Shown: positions 21,996-31,540, numbered from the stretch's first letter. The stretch is DNA of 35,349 nt from Saprospiraceae bacterium (GCA_015490715.1 WFXH01000009.1:1-35349); one strand, 5' to 3'. Notes: generated by a model from the sequence alone, not told the origin. A program made the numbers and translations.

Positions 21996-24900
21996 CTAAT
22001 GCCCCAGGACCACCATTTTATTCGTAGCAAATTGATCGCGGTACTCTAAGCGGTAGTACAACACTCCACGGCGCGTGAGCTCTTCACGCGTCAGCTCGAC
22101 GCGATTGTATCCCTTGTGCGCTGCGATGACGCGCTTGAGGAGCACTTTGCCGTCGACGTCGTACACCGTCAACAATACCTCATCTTCCTCAGGTACGACG
22201 AAACGTATCCAGGTCTTTTCGTCAAAGGGATTGGGAACGTTGGACAACACCTGGAAGGTTTCGCTATCCGATGATTGGATATAGTGCATCACTATCGGCC
22301 GATCTTGGCCAGCAGTATAGACCTCACTGGGAAATGCCGTCGAGCTCAATCGAAGTACTTCCGAAGCTCGGCAGTCTTCCTTTACCTTCATGCGAACCTC
22401 AAGGACAGGAGCATCGGTCGTTACTTTTGTCTGCTCTGCACGGCGGTGATAGGCCACCACGGTGAGTTTGCCCTCTTCGGACAAGTTCCAATCGACGAGC
22501 CAATCCCTCTGCAGCGCCTCGTTGCCCACGCGCACATCGATGGGCTCTGCCAAACGCGTATCTACCGTCCATTGCAGCTGGACACCTTCCCATAGAGCGG
22601 TTTCCTGTGGATAAATCACTACGTCCACCACGTCATCACTGCGCTCCATCCACCGATCGTGCACGCGCAAGATGTAGCTTTGCTTGTCCCTAGTCGATGA
22701 GCCTGAAAATTTGCCGTTTGCTCCTGGATCTCCCGATACATCCCCCAATTTGATACCCCGAAAATCGAGGTTGGTCCTATCGCGATTAAACGGATCTAAG
22801 TGGTACGTATCGGGAAACGACCACGGTTCGTTGGGATTGGGAAAGTTATAATCCATGCGCACAAACCGCCACGACGGACTATTCGGGAATTTGCGGATCT
22901 TGCCAAGGATCAGCTTGCGCAAGATGCCCACATCGGCCACCGATACGTCGTTGGACATGTTGACATCGGCAGCTATATACTGATACGGCGAATGAAAGTA
23001 CATCCTGCCGAGTAGGTGGCGATGAATGAGGATGAGATCCCGCGTAGTGACCCCATTCAGATAACCGGTTTCGCGTTTGGGGACGACCTCGTACGACCCT
23101 CCAAACGGCATAGCGGGAAATTCGTAAGTCCCATCTGCTTCGGTCTTGACAGTCATGTGCGCCGATCCCCCTAAGATCACCTCTACTCCAGCCAGCGGCG
23201 CATCTTCGACATTGACCACATGACCAGCCATCACCCCTCCCGACGGAACCAGGGAATCCGGACAGACGTTCATGTTGTCCTGTACGATCAATTTCGTCGT
23301 ACAATACGCCTGCTCGCCCGTCACTAAATCCGTAATCCACATCTCCACCTCCTGGGTATCGAGAGTGTTACAGTTAAAAATCCGCGACTTATCCGTCGTG
23401 TCGCGCGAGAAGGAAAACGTAATGGGATGACCACAAGCTCCCGTACTCTTGTCGTCAAAGTCGGAGGCCCATACTTCGAGCATGCCCCAATCGGGCGTTC
23501 CATCGCCATCGCGGTCGACCGGCATGAGATCGACAACTAAGCCCGAACGACAATAGGGCGAAGGCGCCTTGCAGCTCACTACGTGAAACTTCCTCTTCGC
23601 CGTAACGACATTGCCACACTTGTCTTCAAAGCTGAAGACCGCACAATGCCAACCCAGCGGTACGCTATCCCGGAAGTGAATGGTGTCGCCATTACCACTG
23701 CGCAAGACATCATAGCGCCCATCGCAGTCGTAGTCGAGATGCATCTCCCAGTACAACTCACTTCCCGGCGTACAATCATCGCGCCCTACCACGGTAAACT
23801 CCACAAGGCCATTGCGACACCGCGTATCGTAACTGCATATAGAGACGTTGTCGTCCGGCAGAGATACAAATTCCGGTGCCGTTTTGTTGATCACCTTGAT
23901 AAACTGCGTGTGCTTCCACACCTTGATGAGATAGTCGTTCGACCAGTACTCATCAAAGGTCTTCGCCTTATAACACCAGTCGATCACGCGCCACTCGCGA
24001 GCAATCTTAAAACAGGTTTGGTTGGCATCGAAGAAGCGGAAGATATCCTGACTGTAGTCGTACCCCACCTGCGAACACTCGTTGTCGTTAAACTGTGGCT
24101 TGCCCGTAATGTCGGGACTCAAACTGTCGGGATTTAAACATCCATCTACATTGACATTGTCCGGCCAGATGATATCGTCCGGACCAAAGGGATTGATGGG
24201 GTAAAAGAAGATGTGTTGACAGCACGAACTCGACCCGTTATTGTCCGAAGCAGTAAAGATGCGCTTCACATATCCTATGCCGCAAGCATCGCGATGATCT
24301 TCAAGGGTCTGATCGATGTTGAAATCGCAATTGTCAAACGCAAAGCCATCTTTTACAAATCGTTTAATCGGCACCGGGTCTCCATTGAAGAGAATGAAAT
24401 CCGATCCCACGACGTAGACGATTTCCACTTCCCGCGTCAAATGGCGTGGCCCCGGCACAATGGGCACCACCGAACAACCCAAGGTGTCTTGTCCATCAAT
24501 TACCACAAAACGCACCACAAGAGGATCCGGAAATAGATCACACAGCGACTGCATTACCGTGGGCGGTATATCGATCGCAAAGGCATAATCGCCGTACAGG
24601 GGACGCTTTTTCACAGCGTGCTTGTCCTTCACCACAGTACCAAACTGCGAGTCAATGCGCGCCGTATCTAATGGGAAACCACAGGGCACAAACACCAATT
24701 GACTGGGACAACTGATCACCGGAGGAATCTTATCCTGTACCTCTACCTCCACCATACACTCGTTGTAGTTGCCGTGACAGTCGTACGCCCGTAAGATGAC
24801 CATGACCGTGTTTCCAATATCGGCACAGCAAAACTCCACATAGGGTTTGAAATCCGGCTGATACGTACACACCCCGCCATTGTCCATGCGCTTGACTAAG

Positions 24901-26279
24901 ATGCTGTCCAGACAACAATCGTCGTACGTGCCGTTGTCAAAGGCATCGGCATAGACACGCACAATACTGTCGTAAGTCATAGAGACCGTCGTGTGTTTCT
25001 TACAGATGACGACGGGTGGCGTTAAATCTTTGACCCACACGTCGATGGTACACGAATCCATATTGTAGCAGCCCTTGAGGTCTTTTGCATCGTAGACGCG
25101 ATAGGTGACTTTGTGATGTCCTGCCGGCAGCTTGGCCAGTACAGGTCCCTGCATGTCCTTGACAAACCCTCCTGGCCAGCTCACATCAATGGTGATGTTG
25201 TCCCCCTGACAAACATCATATGCGTCCGGCTTGGGCAACCACACATCCGCCTCACACGCACTTCCACCACTGGTCGTAACCGTGATGTCGTGGGGACAGG
25301 TGATGACCGGCGGAATGGTATCGACGATCTCAATGCCCTGGACAATCTGGCGCACAAAATCCGTGTCGCACCACCACTCCTGGATAGTCCAGATACGCAA
25401 CCACTTCTCCACACAGCCTACCTTACCCACATAGATGTCGTTAAAATAGGTTGTAGTATTGCAATAAACGTCCCTTGGTGGATATAGGGGAAAATCACCC
25501 ACCTTGGGCACCCCCGTGTACTCCCAGCTGGGCGCACCATTGGGCAATAGAGGTATCCTGCCGGCCACGACGTCATCACATGAAATGGCAGGGCTGTCCA
25601 TCACAATCGTATCGGGCGGATAGATGATGACGCCCTTGACCCAGTTTGGCGGAGGCATGATCGAATCCAGAGGAATGCGCTGCAGGGAAAACGTGTCCTG
25701 ACACATCGTCGTGTTGCCATAGGCATCCGATACGACGTACTTGCGAATGACCCGCTTGATCAACACCGAGTCGCAATGCAAGCGCTGAATCTGCTCATCC
25801 ACTATGCGCAACGTGGTATCCGTACACTCACTGATGAGCACGGGCCCCGTCCAGCTGTAAAGCTCATAACAAAACACCGTGTCATTGCCGCATTCGACCC
25901 GCGGTGGTAGTTTGTCCTCCACCTTAATCAAGCCCCAGCAACTGTTGCCCGTCACCGTGTCGCGCACCGTCACTTCAATGGTCTTGCCTACCCAACTCGA
26001 ATCCACCACCGGACTCGTCGGAATAACCTGGCCATTGTACTTCAAAATGATCTCAAACACCCCCCCGGGACAATGCGTGCCCCCCGAATTGAGCACCATG
26101 TCCGGCGTGACTTCCGCCATGCAGTCCTCATCCAGGGATAACTGAATGTGCGATACGCAGTCCAACGCACACTGCGCTTGTACCCTCTGAATGGTCATGG
26201 AGCTCAACCATAGGAGAAGCCATGCAATCCCTATCGCTGGCCAACTCCTCAACCGTAAGTTCGTTCCGTACTTTTTCAT
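21996..26279 (-). CDS. Giant secreted HYR/dockerin-like protein with T9SS C-terminal sorting domain
   Basis: A 1427-residue protein. The signal peptide is residues 1 to about 35. The body is cysteine-rich with repeated hyalin-like (HYR) starts: DKLPPRVEC (about 122), DTIPPVITCPHDITV (320), DLTPPVVICKKH (418) and DKIPPVISCPSQ (about 520). From about 1018 there is a carboxypeptidase-regulatory-like beta domain (AGHVVNVEDAPLAGVEVILGG...DGTYEF). A dockerin-like calcium segment follows (AADVNMSNDVSVADV..., about 1100-1130, with GDVSGD near 1180). The last 80 or so residues are a type A T9SS sorting domain (VPNPFDEKTWIRF...LTVYDVDGKVLLKRV). It is an adhesin- or matrix-like surface protein; the ligand is unknown. 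Confidence 0.9.
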   Translation of the reverse strand: MKKYGTNLRLRSWPAIGIAWLLLWLSSMTIQRVQAQCALDCVSHIQLSLDEDCMAEVTPDMVLNSGGTHCPGGVFEIILKYNGQVIPTSPVVDSSWVGKTIEVTVRDTVTGNSCWGLIKVEDKLPPRVECGNDTVFCYELYSWTGPVLISECTDTTLRIVDEQIQRLHCDSVLIKRVIRKYVVSDAYGNTTMCQDTFSLQRIPLDSIMPPPNWVKGVIIYPPDTIVMDSPAISCDDVVAGRIPLLPNGAPSWEYTGVPKVGDFPLYPPRDVYCNTTTYFNDIYVGKVGCVEKWLRIWTIQEWWCDTDFVRQIVQGIEIVDTIPPVITCPHDITVTTSGGSACEADVWLPKPDAYDVCQGDNITIDVSWPGGFVKDMQGPVLAKLPAGHHKVTYRVYDAKDLKGCYNMDSCTIDVWVKDLTPPVVICKKHTTVSMTYDSIVRVYADAFDNGTYDDCCLDSILVKRMDNGGVCTYQPDFKPYVEFCCADIGNTVMVILRAYDCHGNYNECMVEVEVQDKIPPVISCPSQLVFVPCGFPLDTARIDSQFGTVVKDKHAVKKRPLYGDYAFAIDIPPTVMQSLCDLFPDPLVVRFVVIDGQDTLGCSVVPIVPGPRHLTREVEIVYVVGSDFILFNGDPVPIKRFVKDGFAFDNCDFNIDQTLEDHRDACGIGYVKRIFTASDNNGSSSCCQHIFFYPINPFGPDDIIWPDNVNVDGCLNPDSLSPDITGKPQFNDNECSQVGYDYSQDIFRFFDANQTCFKIAREWRVIDWCYKAKTFDEYWSNDYLIKVWKHTQFIKVINKTAPEFVSLPDDNVSICSYDTRCRNGLVEFTVVGRDDCTPGSELYWEMHLDYDCDGRYDVLRSGNGDTIHFRDSVPLGWHCAVFSFEDKCGNVVTAKRKFHVVSCKAPSPYCRSGLVVDLMPVDRDGDGTPDWGMLEVWASDFDDKSTGACGHPITFSFSRDTTDKSRIFNCNTLDTQEVEMWITDLVTGEQAYCTTKLIVQDNMNVCPDSLVPSGGVMAGHVVNVEDAPLAGVEVILGGSAHMTVKTEADGTYEFPAMPFGGSYEVVPKRETGYLNGVTTRDLILIHRHLLGRMYFHSPYQYIAADVNMSNDVSVADVGILRKLILGKIRKFPNSPSWRFVRMDYNFPNPNEPWSFPDTYHLDPFNRDRTNLDFRGIKLGDVSGDPGANGKFSGSSTRDKQSYILRVHDRWMERSDDVVDVVIYPQETALWEGVQLQWTVDTRLAEPIDVRVGNEALQRDWLVDWNLSEEGKLTVVAYHRRAEQTKVTTDAPVLEVRMKVKEDCRASEVLRLSSTAFPSEVYTAGQDRPIVMHYIQSSDSETFQVLSNVPNPFDEKTWIRFVVPEEDEVLLTVYDVDGKVLLKRVIAAHKGYNRVELTREELTRRGVLYYRLEYRDQFATNKMVVLGH

Positions 26280-26455
26280 ATAGCGATCCGTTTTGGTGAT
26301 TAAATTCCTACTCGCTGGTGAAGACTACGCCACTTGCCATACACGTAGCCTTGCTGCATTACAGCCACAATGGGCTCTGCCTACTTGTGTACCACGGATC
26401 TATTATCTACACTCAGGTTGGGTGTCGAGGTAGGTTCTCTATCGCCTTGACGTGA

Positions 26456-26463
26456 CAAAGGTA
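26456..26463 (-). promoter_or_regulatory. -7 element of the T9SS cargo gene
   Basis: TACCTTTG on the minus strand matches TAnnTTTG, 177 bases before the ATG. The -33 position is a T-run rather than TTG. Confidence 0.4.
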
Positions 26464-26646
26464 TGACCACATTTCATATATAAAAAAATGCGATATGTAA
26501 TTTTTTTACCCTTAGGACAAAAAATATCACAAGCTCTCATATATGAATCGAGCTAACTCATTGATGCCCTTTGGATTGTGTGCCCGATGGCGATATCATC
26601 AATTTGCTTATATTACAAAAAAGCCTCATCCTTTTCAGTAAAATAC

Positions 26647-26654
26647 TACCTTTG
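26647..26654 (+). promoter_or_regulatory. -7 element of scpB
   Basis: TACCTTTG lies 17 bases before the TTG start codon of scpB. No clear -33 TTG is found at the standard distance. Confidence 0.45.
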
Positions 26655-26671
26655 CAGGCAAATACGCAACC

Positions 26672-27307
26672 TTGGACAAGAGCCTCCTCCCGCATATCGA
26701 AAGCTTGATATTTGCCGCTAAAGACCCCATCAGCGCGGAGCAAATCCAGCAGGCCATCGCACTGCGCTTTAAGCTACAACTCGACGCATCCACCATCCAT
26801 GATGCCCTCACACAGCTCATCGAAAAATACCGAAGCGACGAATACGCCTTTGAAATCATCGACGTTGCAGGCGGATACCGATTCGTAACCAAAGGAGCGT
26901 ACTACGACACCATTGCCGCACATCTACAACTCCTCCAGCGTCGCAAACTCTCCCGAGCGGCCCTCGAAACACTCGCCATCATCGCCTACCGACAGCCCGT
27001 CACCAAGCCCTACATCGAAAAACTTCGCGGCGTCAAGTGCGACTACATCCTCCAAAAACTACTAGAAAAAGAGCTCGTCCAAATCGCCGGGCGCTCCGAC
27101 GAACCCGGCCGTCCTCTTCTCTACACCACCACCGATAAATTTCTCGACCATTTCGGCATCCGGGACATCCGCGAACTACCCAAGCTGTCGGAAATGCAAT
27201 CCGCAACCCAACAAATCGGTCACCCCGACGAAATCATGTCCCTACCACCAGAAGAAGACTCTGTACCATCTCCCGCACCAGCGCCCAACCACACGGCCGA
27301 AAAATGA
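26672..27307 (+). CDS. scpB: ScpB, segregation and condensation protein B
   Basis: A 211-residue protein of the ScpB kleisin-associated family: tandem winged helices, opening LLPHIESLIFAAKDPISAEQ and containing RAALETLAIIAYRQPVTK and LRGVKCDYILQKLLEKELV. It works with ScpA and SMC in chromosome condensation. The start is a TTG at 26672; no in-frame ATG gives the family N-terminus, and the promoter element lies only 17 bases upstream. The C-terminal 30 residues are acidic and Pro-rich. Its TGA overlaps the next ATG (ATGA). scpA is not in the window. Confidence 0.92.
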   Translation: MDKSLLPHIESLIFAAKDPISAEQIQQAIALRFKLQLDASTIHDALTQLIEKYRSDEYAFEIIDVAGGYRFVTKGAYYDTIAAHLQLLQRRKLSRAALETLAIIAYRQPVTKPYIEKLRGVKCDYILQKLLEKELVQIAGRSDEPGRPLLYTTTDKFLDHFGIRDIRELPKLSEMQSATQQIGHPDEIMSLPPEEDSVPSPAPAPNHTAEK

Positions 27308-27666
27308 ACTCTTCGCCTGCAGCTTCCGTTTTTCCAATACAAAGCCTTGCCATGCATTTTCTCACGCGCATCTTCCGCCTTCCAAGACCCATGCAATACG
27401 ACTACAAACCGCGCTTCTATCGCCCCGAAAGCGAATGGGTCCAACAAATACGACAGCAATATGCCCCCACCGACGACCCTCAAAAAAACATCGAACAGCG
27501 CATCCGCATGCACTTCCAAAGCAGATTTAGCACCTACGCGCAAACGCGACGGCGACTCCGCCGACAGGCCAACATACGCGTCCTCATCATTGCCCTCATC
27601 CTTCTCAGCGCAGCCGTAATCTTCATCGGACAATACCTGGACAAACTCATCGACTGGTTGGAGTAA
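27304..27666 (+). CDS. Small membrane protein between scpB and mutL
   Basis: Up to 120 residues. The conserved-looking part starts at MQYDYKPRFYRP (residue 30); the first 29 residues may not be translated. The central region is basic and helical (RRRLRRQ) and the C-terminus has one transmembrane helix (VLIIALILLSAAVIFIGQYL) with a short tail. Similar small proteins lie near mutL in other Bacteroidota, where they are often mislabelled as riboflavin synthase subunit beta; nothing here supports that function. The stop overlaps the mutL start region (TAATG). Role unknown. Confidence 0.7.
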   Translation: MNSSPAASVFPIQSLAMHFLTRIFRLPRPMQYDYKPRFYRPESEWVQQIRQQYAPTDDPQKNIEQRIRMHFQSRFSTYAQTRRRLRRQANIRVLIIALILLSAAVIFIGQYLDKLIDWLE

Positions 27667-29432
27667 TGCCAGACAAAATCCACCTGCTCCCCGAACCCCT
27701 CATCAATCAAATCGCCGCCGGCGAAGTCGTCCAGCGACCCGCTTCCGTCGTCAAAGAACTCCTCGAAAACTCCCTCGACGCCGGCGCAAAAAACATCGTG
27801 CTGGAAGTCCGTGACGGCGGAAAGACTTACATGCGCGTCAGCGACGACGGATGTGGCATGTCGCCCACCGATGCGCGTATGAGCTTCGAGCGCCACGCCA
27901 CCTCCAAAATCCGCAACGCCGACGACCTCTACGCCATCCACACTATGGGCTTCCGCGGAGAAGCCCTCGCCTCCATCGCCGCCGTCGCCCAGGTAGAGAT
28001 GAAAACGCGACGTCCCGAAGACGAACTCGGAACCCACATCATCATCCACGGCGGCAAGCTCATCACCCAACAGCCCACTGCCTGCCCCCCCGGCACCACC
28101 ATCGAAGTCAAACAGCTCTACTACAACACCCCCGCTCGAAGAAAATTCCTCAAATCCAACACCACCGAACTGACACACATCCTGCGTGAATTCAAACGCA
28201 TCGCTATCCCACATCCTGAAGTGCGTTTCGACCTCATCGTCGACGACAAAGAGCTCTTCATCCTACCCGCCACTCGCCTCAAACAGCGCATCGTCGCCCT
28301 CTTCGACAAAAAGCTCGACGAACAACTCATCCCCGTCCGCGAAGAAGTGGACGACATCGCCATCCACGGATGGATCACTCTACCCGAAGCCGCCAGAAAA
28401 AAGCGACCCGAAAGCATGTTCTTCGTCAATAACCGCTTCGTGCGCAGCCCCTACCTTCATCACGCCGTGCACCAGGCCTATGGCGAACTCCTCAGCGATG
28501 ATCTTCACCCCATGTATTTCTTGCTCCTCCACATCCCTCCCACACGCGTCGACGTCAACGTACACCCCACCAAACAAGAAGTCAAATTCGACGACGAACA
28601 CCTCATCTACCGATACGTGGCCAGCGCCGTGCGCCACGCCCTCGGCCAATACAGCCTCAGCCCTCTCATCGACTTTCAATCCACACCCGACTTCTCAAAC
28701 CCGCACTCCCATAAATCCTCCCCCTTCCCCACTCCTGCCACGAGTTCGCCCAACCAGAAAGACAGATCCACCTCTCGGCGCAGCGATTGGGAGCAAGTGT
28801 ATGAAATCATGCGCGCCGAAGTTCCCCCCAACGACCCACCTCCCAACCCTACACCATCGCCCGTACTGGTCAAGACCGAACAATTTCACAACCGATACAT
28901 CTTCGCCTCCGTCAAAGAGGGCGTACTCATCGTCCACCAACAACACGCCTTTGCACGCATCTATTACGAAGAGCTCAAGCGACAGCTCGAAGCTGGCCCC
29001 ATGAGCTCCCAACAGCTCGTCTTCCCACACCCCCTCGACCTACCGCCCGACAAAATCCTCCTCCTCGAAAAACGCATACCCCACCTACGGCGCTTAGGCT
29101 TTGCCATCGAACCCCAAGGCAGCTCCTCGTATGTATTACAGGGCATACCCTCTCTGCTGAGCGAATGGAATGCCGACCCCACCAGCTGGATCACCCTCCT
29201 CCTCGATGCACACCCCGATACGCATTCTCCACAAGGGGGCGATGCACTGCTCGACCAGTGGGCGCGCTCCCTCGCCGTCCAAATGGCCTCCTACAAACGC
29301 ATCCCCCTCAACGCCGACGAACGCCAATGGCTCATCGACCGCCTCTTCGAATGCGAAATGCCCTCCTACGACCCGCGAGGTAGAAAGTGTTTCGTAACTT
29401 GGTCTCTCGATAGCCTGGATAAAATGTTTTAA
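27666..29432 (+). CDS. mutL: DNA mismatch repair protein MutL
   Basis: A 588-residue MutL. The GHKL ATPase motifs are clear: ENSLDAGA (about residues 36-43), DDGCGM, RHATSKI and GFRGEAL. A Pro/Ser-rich linker occupies about 340-400 and a C-terminal dimerisation domain follows. The endonuclease motif of nicking MutL proteins (DQHA-X2-E-X4-E) is degenerate here: QQHAFARIYYEE, near residue 424. The C-terminal CEMPSYDPRGRKCF element near 558-571 is the Bacteroidota version of the zinc-site region. MutL couples MutS mismatch recognition to strand removal. Confidence 0.95.
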   Translation: MPDKIHLLPEPLINQIAAGEVVQRPASVVKELLENSLDAGAKNIVLEVRDGGKTYMRVSDDGCGMSPTDARMSFERHATSKIRNADDLYAIHTMGFRGEALASIAAVAQVEMKTRRPEDELGTHIIIHGGKLITQQPTACPPGTTIEVKQLYYNTPARRKFLKSNTTELTHILREFKRIAIPHPEVRFDLIVDDKELFILPATRLKQRIVALFDKKLDEQLIPVREEVDDIAIHGWITLPEAARKKRPESMFFVNNRFVRSPYLHHAVHQAYGELLSDDLHPMYFLLLHIPPTRVDVNVHPTKQEVKFDDEHLIYRYVASAVRHALGQYSLSPLIDFQSTPDFSNPHSHKSSPFPTPATSSPNQKDRSTSRRSDWEQVYEIMRAEVPPNDPPPNPTPSPVLVKTEQFHNRYIFASVKEGVLIVHQQHAFARIYYEELKRQLEAGPMSSQQLVFPHPLDLPPDKILLLEKRIPHLRRLGFAIEPQGSSSYVLQGIPSLLSEWNADPTSWITLLLDAHPDTHSPQGGDALLDQWARSLAVQMASYKRIPLNADERQWLIDRLFECEMPSYDPRGRKCFVTWSLDSLDKMF

Positions 29433-29444
29433 AACCCATAGCCA

Positions 29445-30074
29445 ATGCATATTACCCCCGTCGTACGAGCGCTCATCATCATCAACGTAGTATTCTACTT
29501 CCTCACCCATATGGGCGGATTCCGCACCACCATCATGTCGACACAAATCCTCGGCCTCTTCTACTTCGAGTCCGAATTCTTTCGCCCCCACCAGCTCATC
29601 ACGCACATGTTCCTGCATGCCAACCTCATGCACCTGATGTTCAACATGCTGTCGCTATACTTCCTCGGTCCCTTCCTCGAAATACAGTGGGGAAGTAAAA
29701 AGTTTCTTAAATTCTACTTCGCCGCAGGCCTGGGTGCCGCCTTCATCCACCTGCTCGTCAAATACATCCAAGTGCATTACTTCGGCATGGTCAGCGATAT
29801 CGACATACCCGTCATCGGCGCTTCTGGTGCCATTTACGGCATCTTCATCGCTTTTGCCATGCTCTACCCCAATGCCGAATTGATGCTGCTGTTCCCCCCC
29901 ATCCCCATTAAGGCAAAATACCTCGCACCTATCCTGGTCTTTATCGACCTGTCTATGGGCATCTCCGGCACGGCCACCACCATCGCACATTTTGCACATG
30001 TCGGAGGCGCTTTGATCGGTTTTATCGTTATAAAATATTGGCAACTCACCGGCCAACTCTACAATCGCGAGTGA
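29445..30074 (+). CDS. Rhomboid-family intramembrane serine protease
   Basis: A 209-residue membrane protein with about six transmembrane helices. The catalytic serine is S128 in GASGAIYGIF and the histidine is H185 in AHFAHVGGALIGF. The HANLMHLMFNM motif of helix 2 supplies the oxyanion asparagine. It is an inner-membrane protease cleaving transmembrane segments; the substrate is unknown. It is 12 bases after mutL and two bases before the second rhomboid gene. Confidence 0.92.
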   Translation: MHITPVVRALIIINVVFYFLTHMGGFRTTIMSTQILGLFYFESEFFRPHQLITHMFLHANLMHLMFNMLSLYFLGPFLEIQWGSKKFLKFYFAAGLGAAFIHLLVKYIQVHYFGMVSDIDIPVIGASGAIYGIFIAFAMLYPNAELMLLFPPIPIKAKYLAPILVFIDLSMGISGTATTIAHFAHVGGALIGFIVIKYWQLTGQLYNRE

Positions 30075-30075
30075 C

Positions 30076-30966
30076 ATGTTTGACGACTTGCGTAGAGACG
30101 TCCAACAACTCATCCGACAGGGCCATAGCCTCACCAAAATCATCCTGCTCAACATCGCCCTGTGGGTTCTGCTCGTGCTCCTACGCGCATTCGCCGGCCC
30201 CATGCATGTCCACGCTACCGGCATCGCCAATATTCCCCTCTGGGCCATACCCTCTTCTCCCCTCCAGGCCCTCATCACCCCCTGGACTTGGCTGATCTAT
30301 GCCTTTACACATTTTTCCATATGGAATCTCATCTGGGAAATGCTCTTACTGTGGTGGTCCGGCTCCATTGTCGGCGATCTCATCGGCGACAAACACGTAC
30401 GGCGCCTCTTTCTCACAGGGGTCCTCACGGGAGCGTTGGGCTACATACTCTCGGGCATGCTCTTTCACCTGCTCGACCGCCCCTATACCCCACTCAGCGG
30501 CACCATGCCCGCCGTACTCACCATGATGACCGCAGCCGCCACCCTCGCCCCCTCCTATCAAGTACGCCTCCTTCTGCTCGGCAACGTCAAAATATCGCTC
30601 ATCGCGGGCGTCTTCTTCTTCGGCTACGCACTACTCTTCCTACTGCACCCCGACCCCTACTATTCCGCTGTCCTCCTCTCCGCCCTGGCCGGTTACTACT
30701 ACATCAAACACCTCTATTCCTCCCTCCCTTCGCTCCTCGATATCTTTGGATGGAGCAAAATCATTCCCAAAAAGCCCAAACGATCAAAGCCCCGCATCTT
30801 TACCATGCACACCAAAAGCCCTAAAACTCCCTCGACCACCATACGACAAGAAGATATCGACGCCATCCTCGACAAAATCAACCGCGTGGGATTCGACGCC
30901 CTCACCCCCGAAGAAAAAGAAATACTCTACCAGGCCGCTAAACAAAAGGGCAACAAGCCCGACTAA
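30076..30966 (+). CDS. Rhomboid-like protein lacking catalytic residues
   Basis: A 296-residue protein with a rhomboid-like helix pattern and a cytoplasmic tail from about residue 225. Where the active family has GxSG or GASA, this one has LSGTMPAV (140-147), so the serine position is M144. The helix that normally carries the catalytic histidine reads VLLSALAGYYYI (199-210) with no histidine. The tail ends in a small helical domain (QEDIDAILDKINRVGFDALTPEEKEIL) common on the second rhomboid of Bacteroidota pairs. It is probably a pseudoprotease, perhaps a partner of the upstream rhomboid. Confidence 0.8.
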   Translation: MFDDLRRDVQQLIRQGHSLTKIILLNIALWVLLVLLRAFAGPMHVHATGIANIPLWAIPSSPLQALITPWTWLIYAFTHFSIWNLIWEMLLLWWSGSIVGDLIGDKHVRRLFLTGVLTGALGYILSGMLFHLLDRPYTPLSGTMPAVLTMMTAAATLAPSYQVRLLLLGNVKISLIAGVFFFGYALLFLLHPDPYYSAVLLSALAGYYYIKHLYSSLPSLLDIFGWSKIIPKKPKRSKPRIFTMHTKSPKTPSTTIRQEDIDAILDKINRVGFDALTPEEKEILYQAAKQKGNKPD

Positions 30967-31033
30967 GTCTACAATACACTATAAGCGCTGTCGTATAAAA
31001 TTTTACATATCGAGATTTTTTATAAAATTTTTC

Positions 31034-31041
31034 TATCTTTG
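31034..31041 (+). promoter_or_regulatory. -7 element of the DUF2853 gene
   Basis: TATCTTTG, 36 bases before the ATG at 31078, in a very AT-rich stretch (about 30985-31035). No canonical -33 TTG. Confidence 0.45.
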
Positions 31042-31077
31042 CCCCAACTCTGACTTAGATGTAAAATTCGATGCCTT

Positions 31078-31407
31078 ATGAGTAAAAAAGATGATTTGAT
31101 CGCTAAGTACAAGGAGAAGCTCGCCGAAATAGGCGAAAGCATCGACGAAGACCTCCTCGTTAAAGTTGTCAACGGTCTGGGACCCTCCATCTACCTGCCC
31201 GACGCATCAAAAGTGTCTTGCAGTGATCAAGACGAGCTCGATCGCATAAAGAAGAATTTTCTGATCAAAAAGCTCAACTTACCCGATAGTCCCAAACTCG
31301 ACGAAGCCATCAAAGAAGTGTGCGGCAAATTCGATTCCTCCGACAGAAGCAAATACCGAGCAGTGTTTTACTATCTCCTCGCTAAAAAGTTCGGCAAGAC
31401 CCCCTAA
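31078..31407 (+). CDS. DUF2853-family protein
   Basis: A 109-residue charged, helical cytoplasmic protein. The opening SKKDDLIAKYKEKL and the GLGPSIYLPDAS segment fit the DUF2853 family, whose function is unknown. It has its own promoter element and a strong terminator, so it is a single-gene transcript. Two cysteines (C48, C81) have no recognisable motif. Confidence 0.8.
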   Translation: MSKKDDLIAKYKEKLAEIGESIDEDLLVKVVNGLGPSIYLPDASKVSCSDQDELDRIKKNFLIKKLNLPDSPKLDEAIKEVCGKFDSSDRSKYRAVFYYLLAKKFGKTP

Positions 31408-31434
31408 GCAAGACCCCAATACGACAACATACTG

Positions 31435-31478
31435 AGCGAAACAACGCCCTATGGGGTAGTTGTTTCGCTTTTTTTATA
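31435..31478 (+). terminator. Rho-independent terminator after the DUF2853 gene
   Basis: AGCGAAACAAC (31435-31445) pairs perfectly with GTTGTTTCGCT (31459-31469), and TTTTTTT follows. The loop contains an inner CCC/GGG pairing. It starts 27 bases after the stop. Confidence 0.88.
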
Positions 31479-31540
31479 CCCCTCCTCCTGAACAATTGCC
31501 GTAACTTAGACCGCGCTATTCCTCAAAGTCGATACTGTAG

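Larger units (their letters stand above)
26280..26671. other. 392-base divergent intergenic region
   Basis: Between the T9SS cargo gene and scpB. It contains a -7 element for each side and an AT-rich centre (about 26470-26560). No ORF, tRNA or convincing hairpin was found in the remainder (26280-26450), which would form a long 5' leader of about 170 bases for the secreted protein. Confidence 0.6.

Noticed and set aside
30985-31060. AT-rich stretch as a small RNA gene or origin
   Set aside because: No stable hairpin, DnaA-box cluster or conserved element was visible; a promoter explains it.
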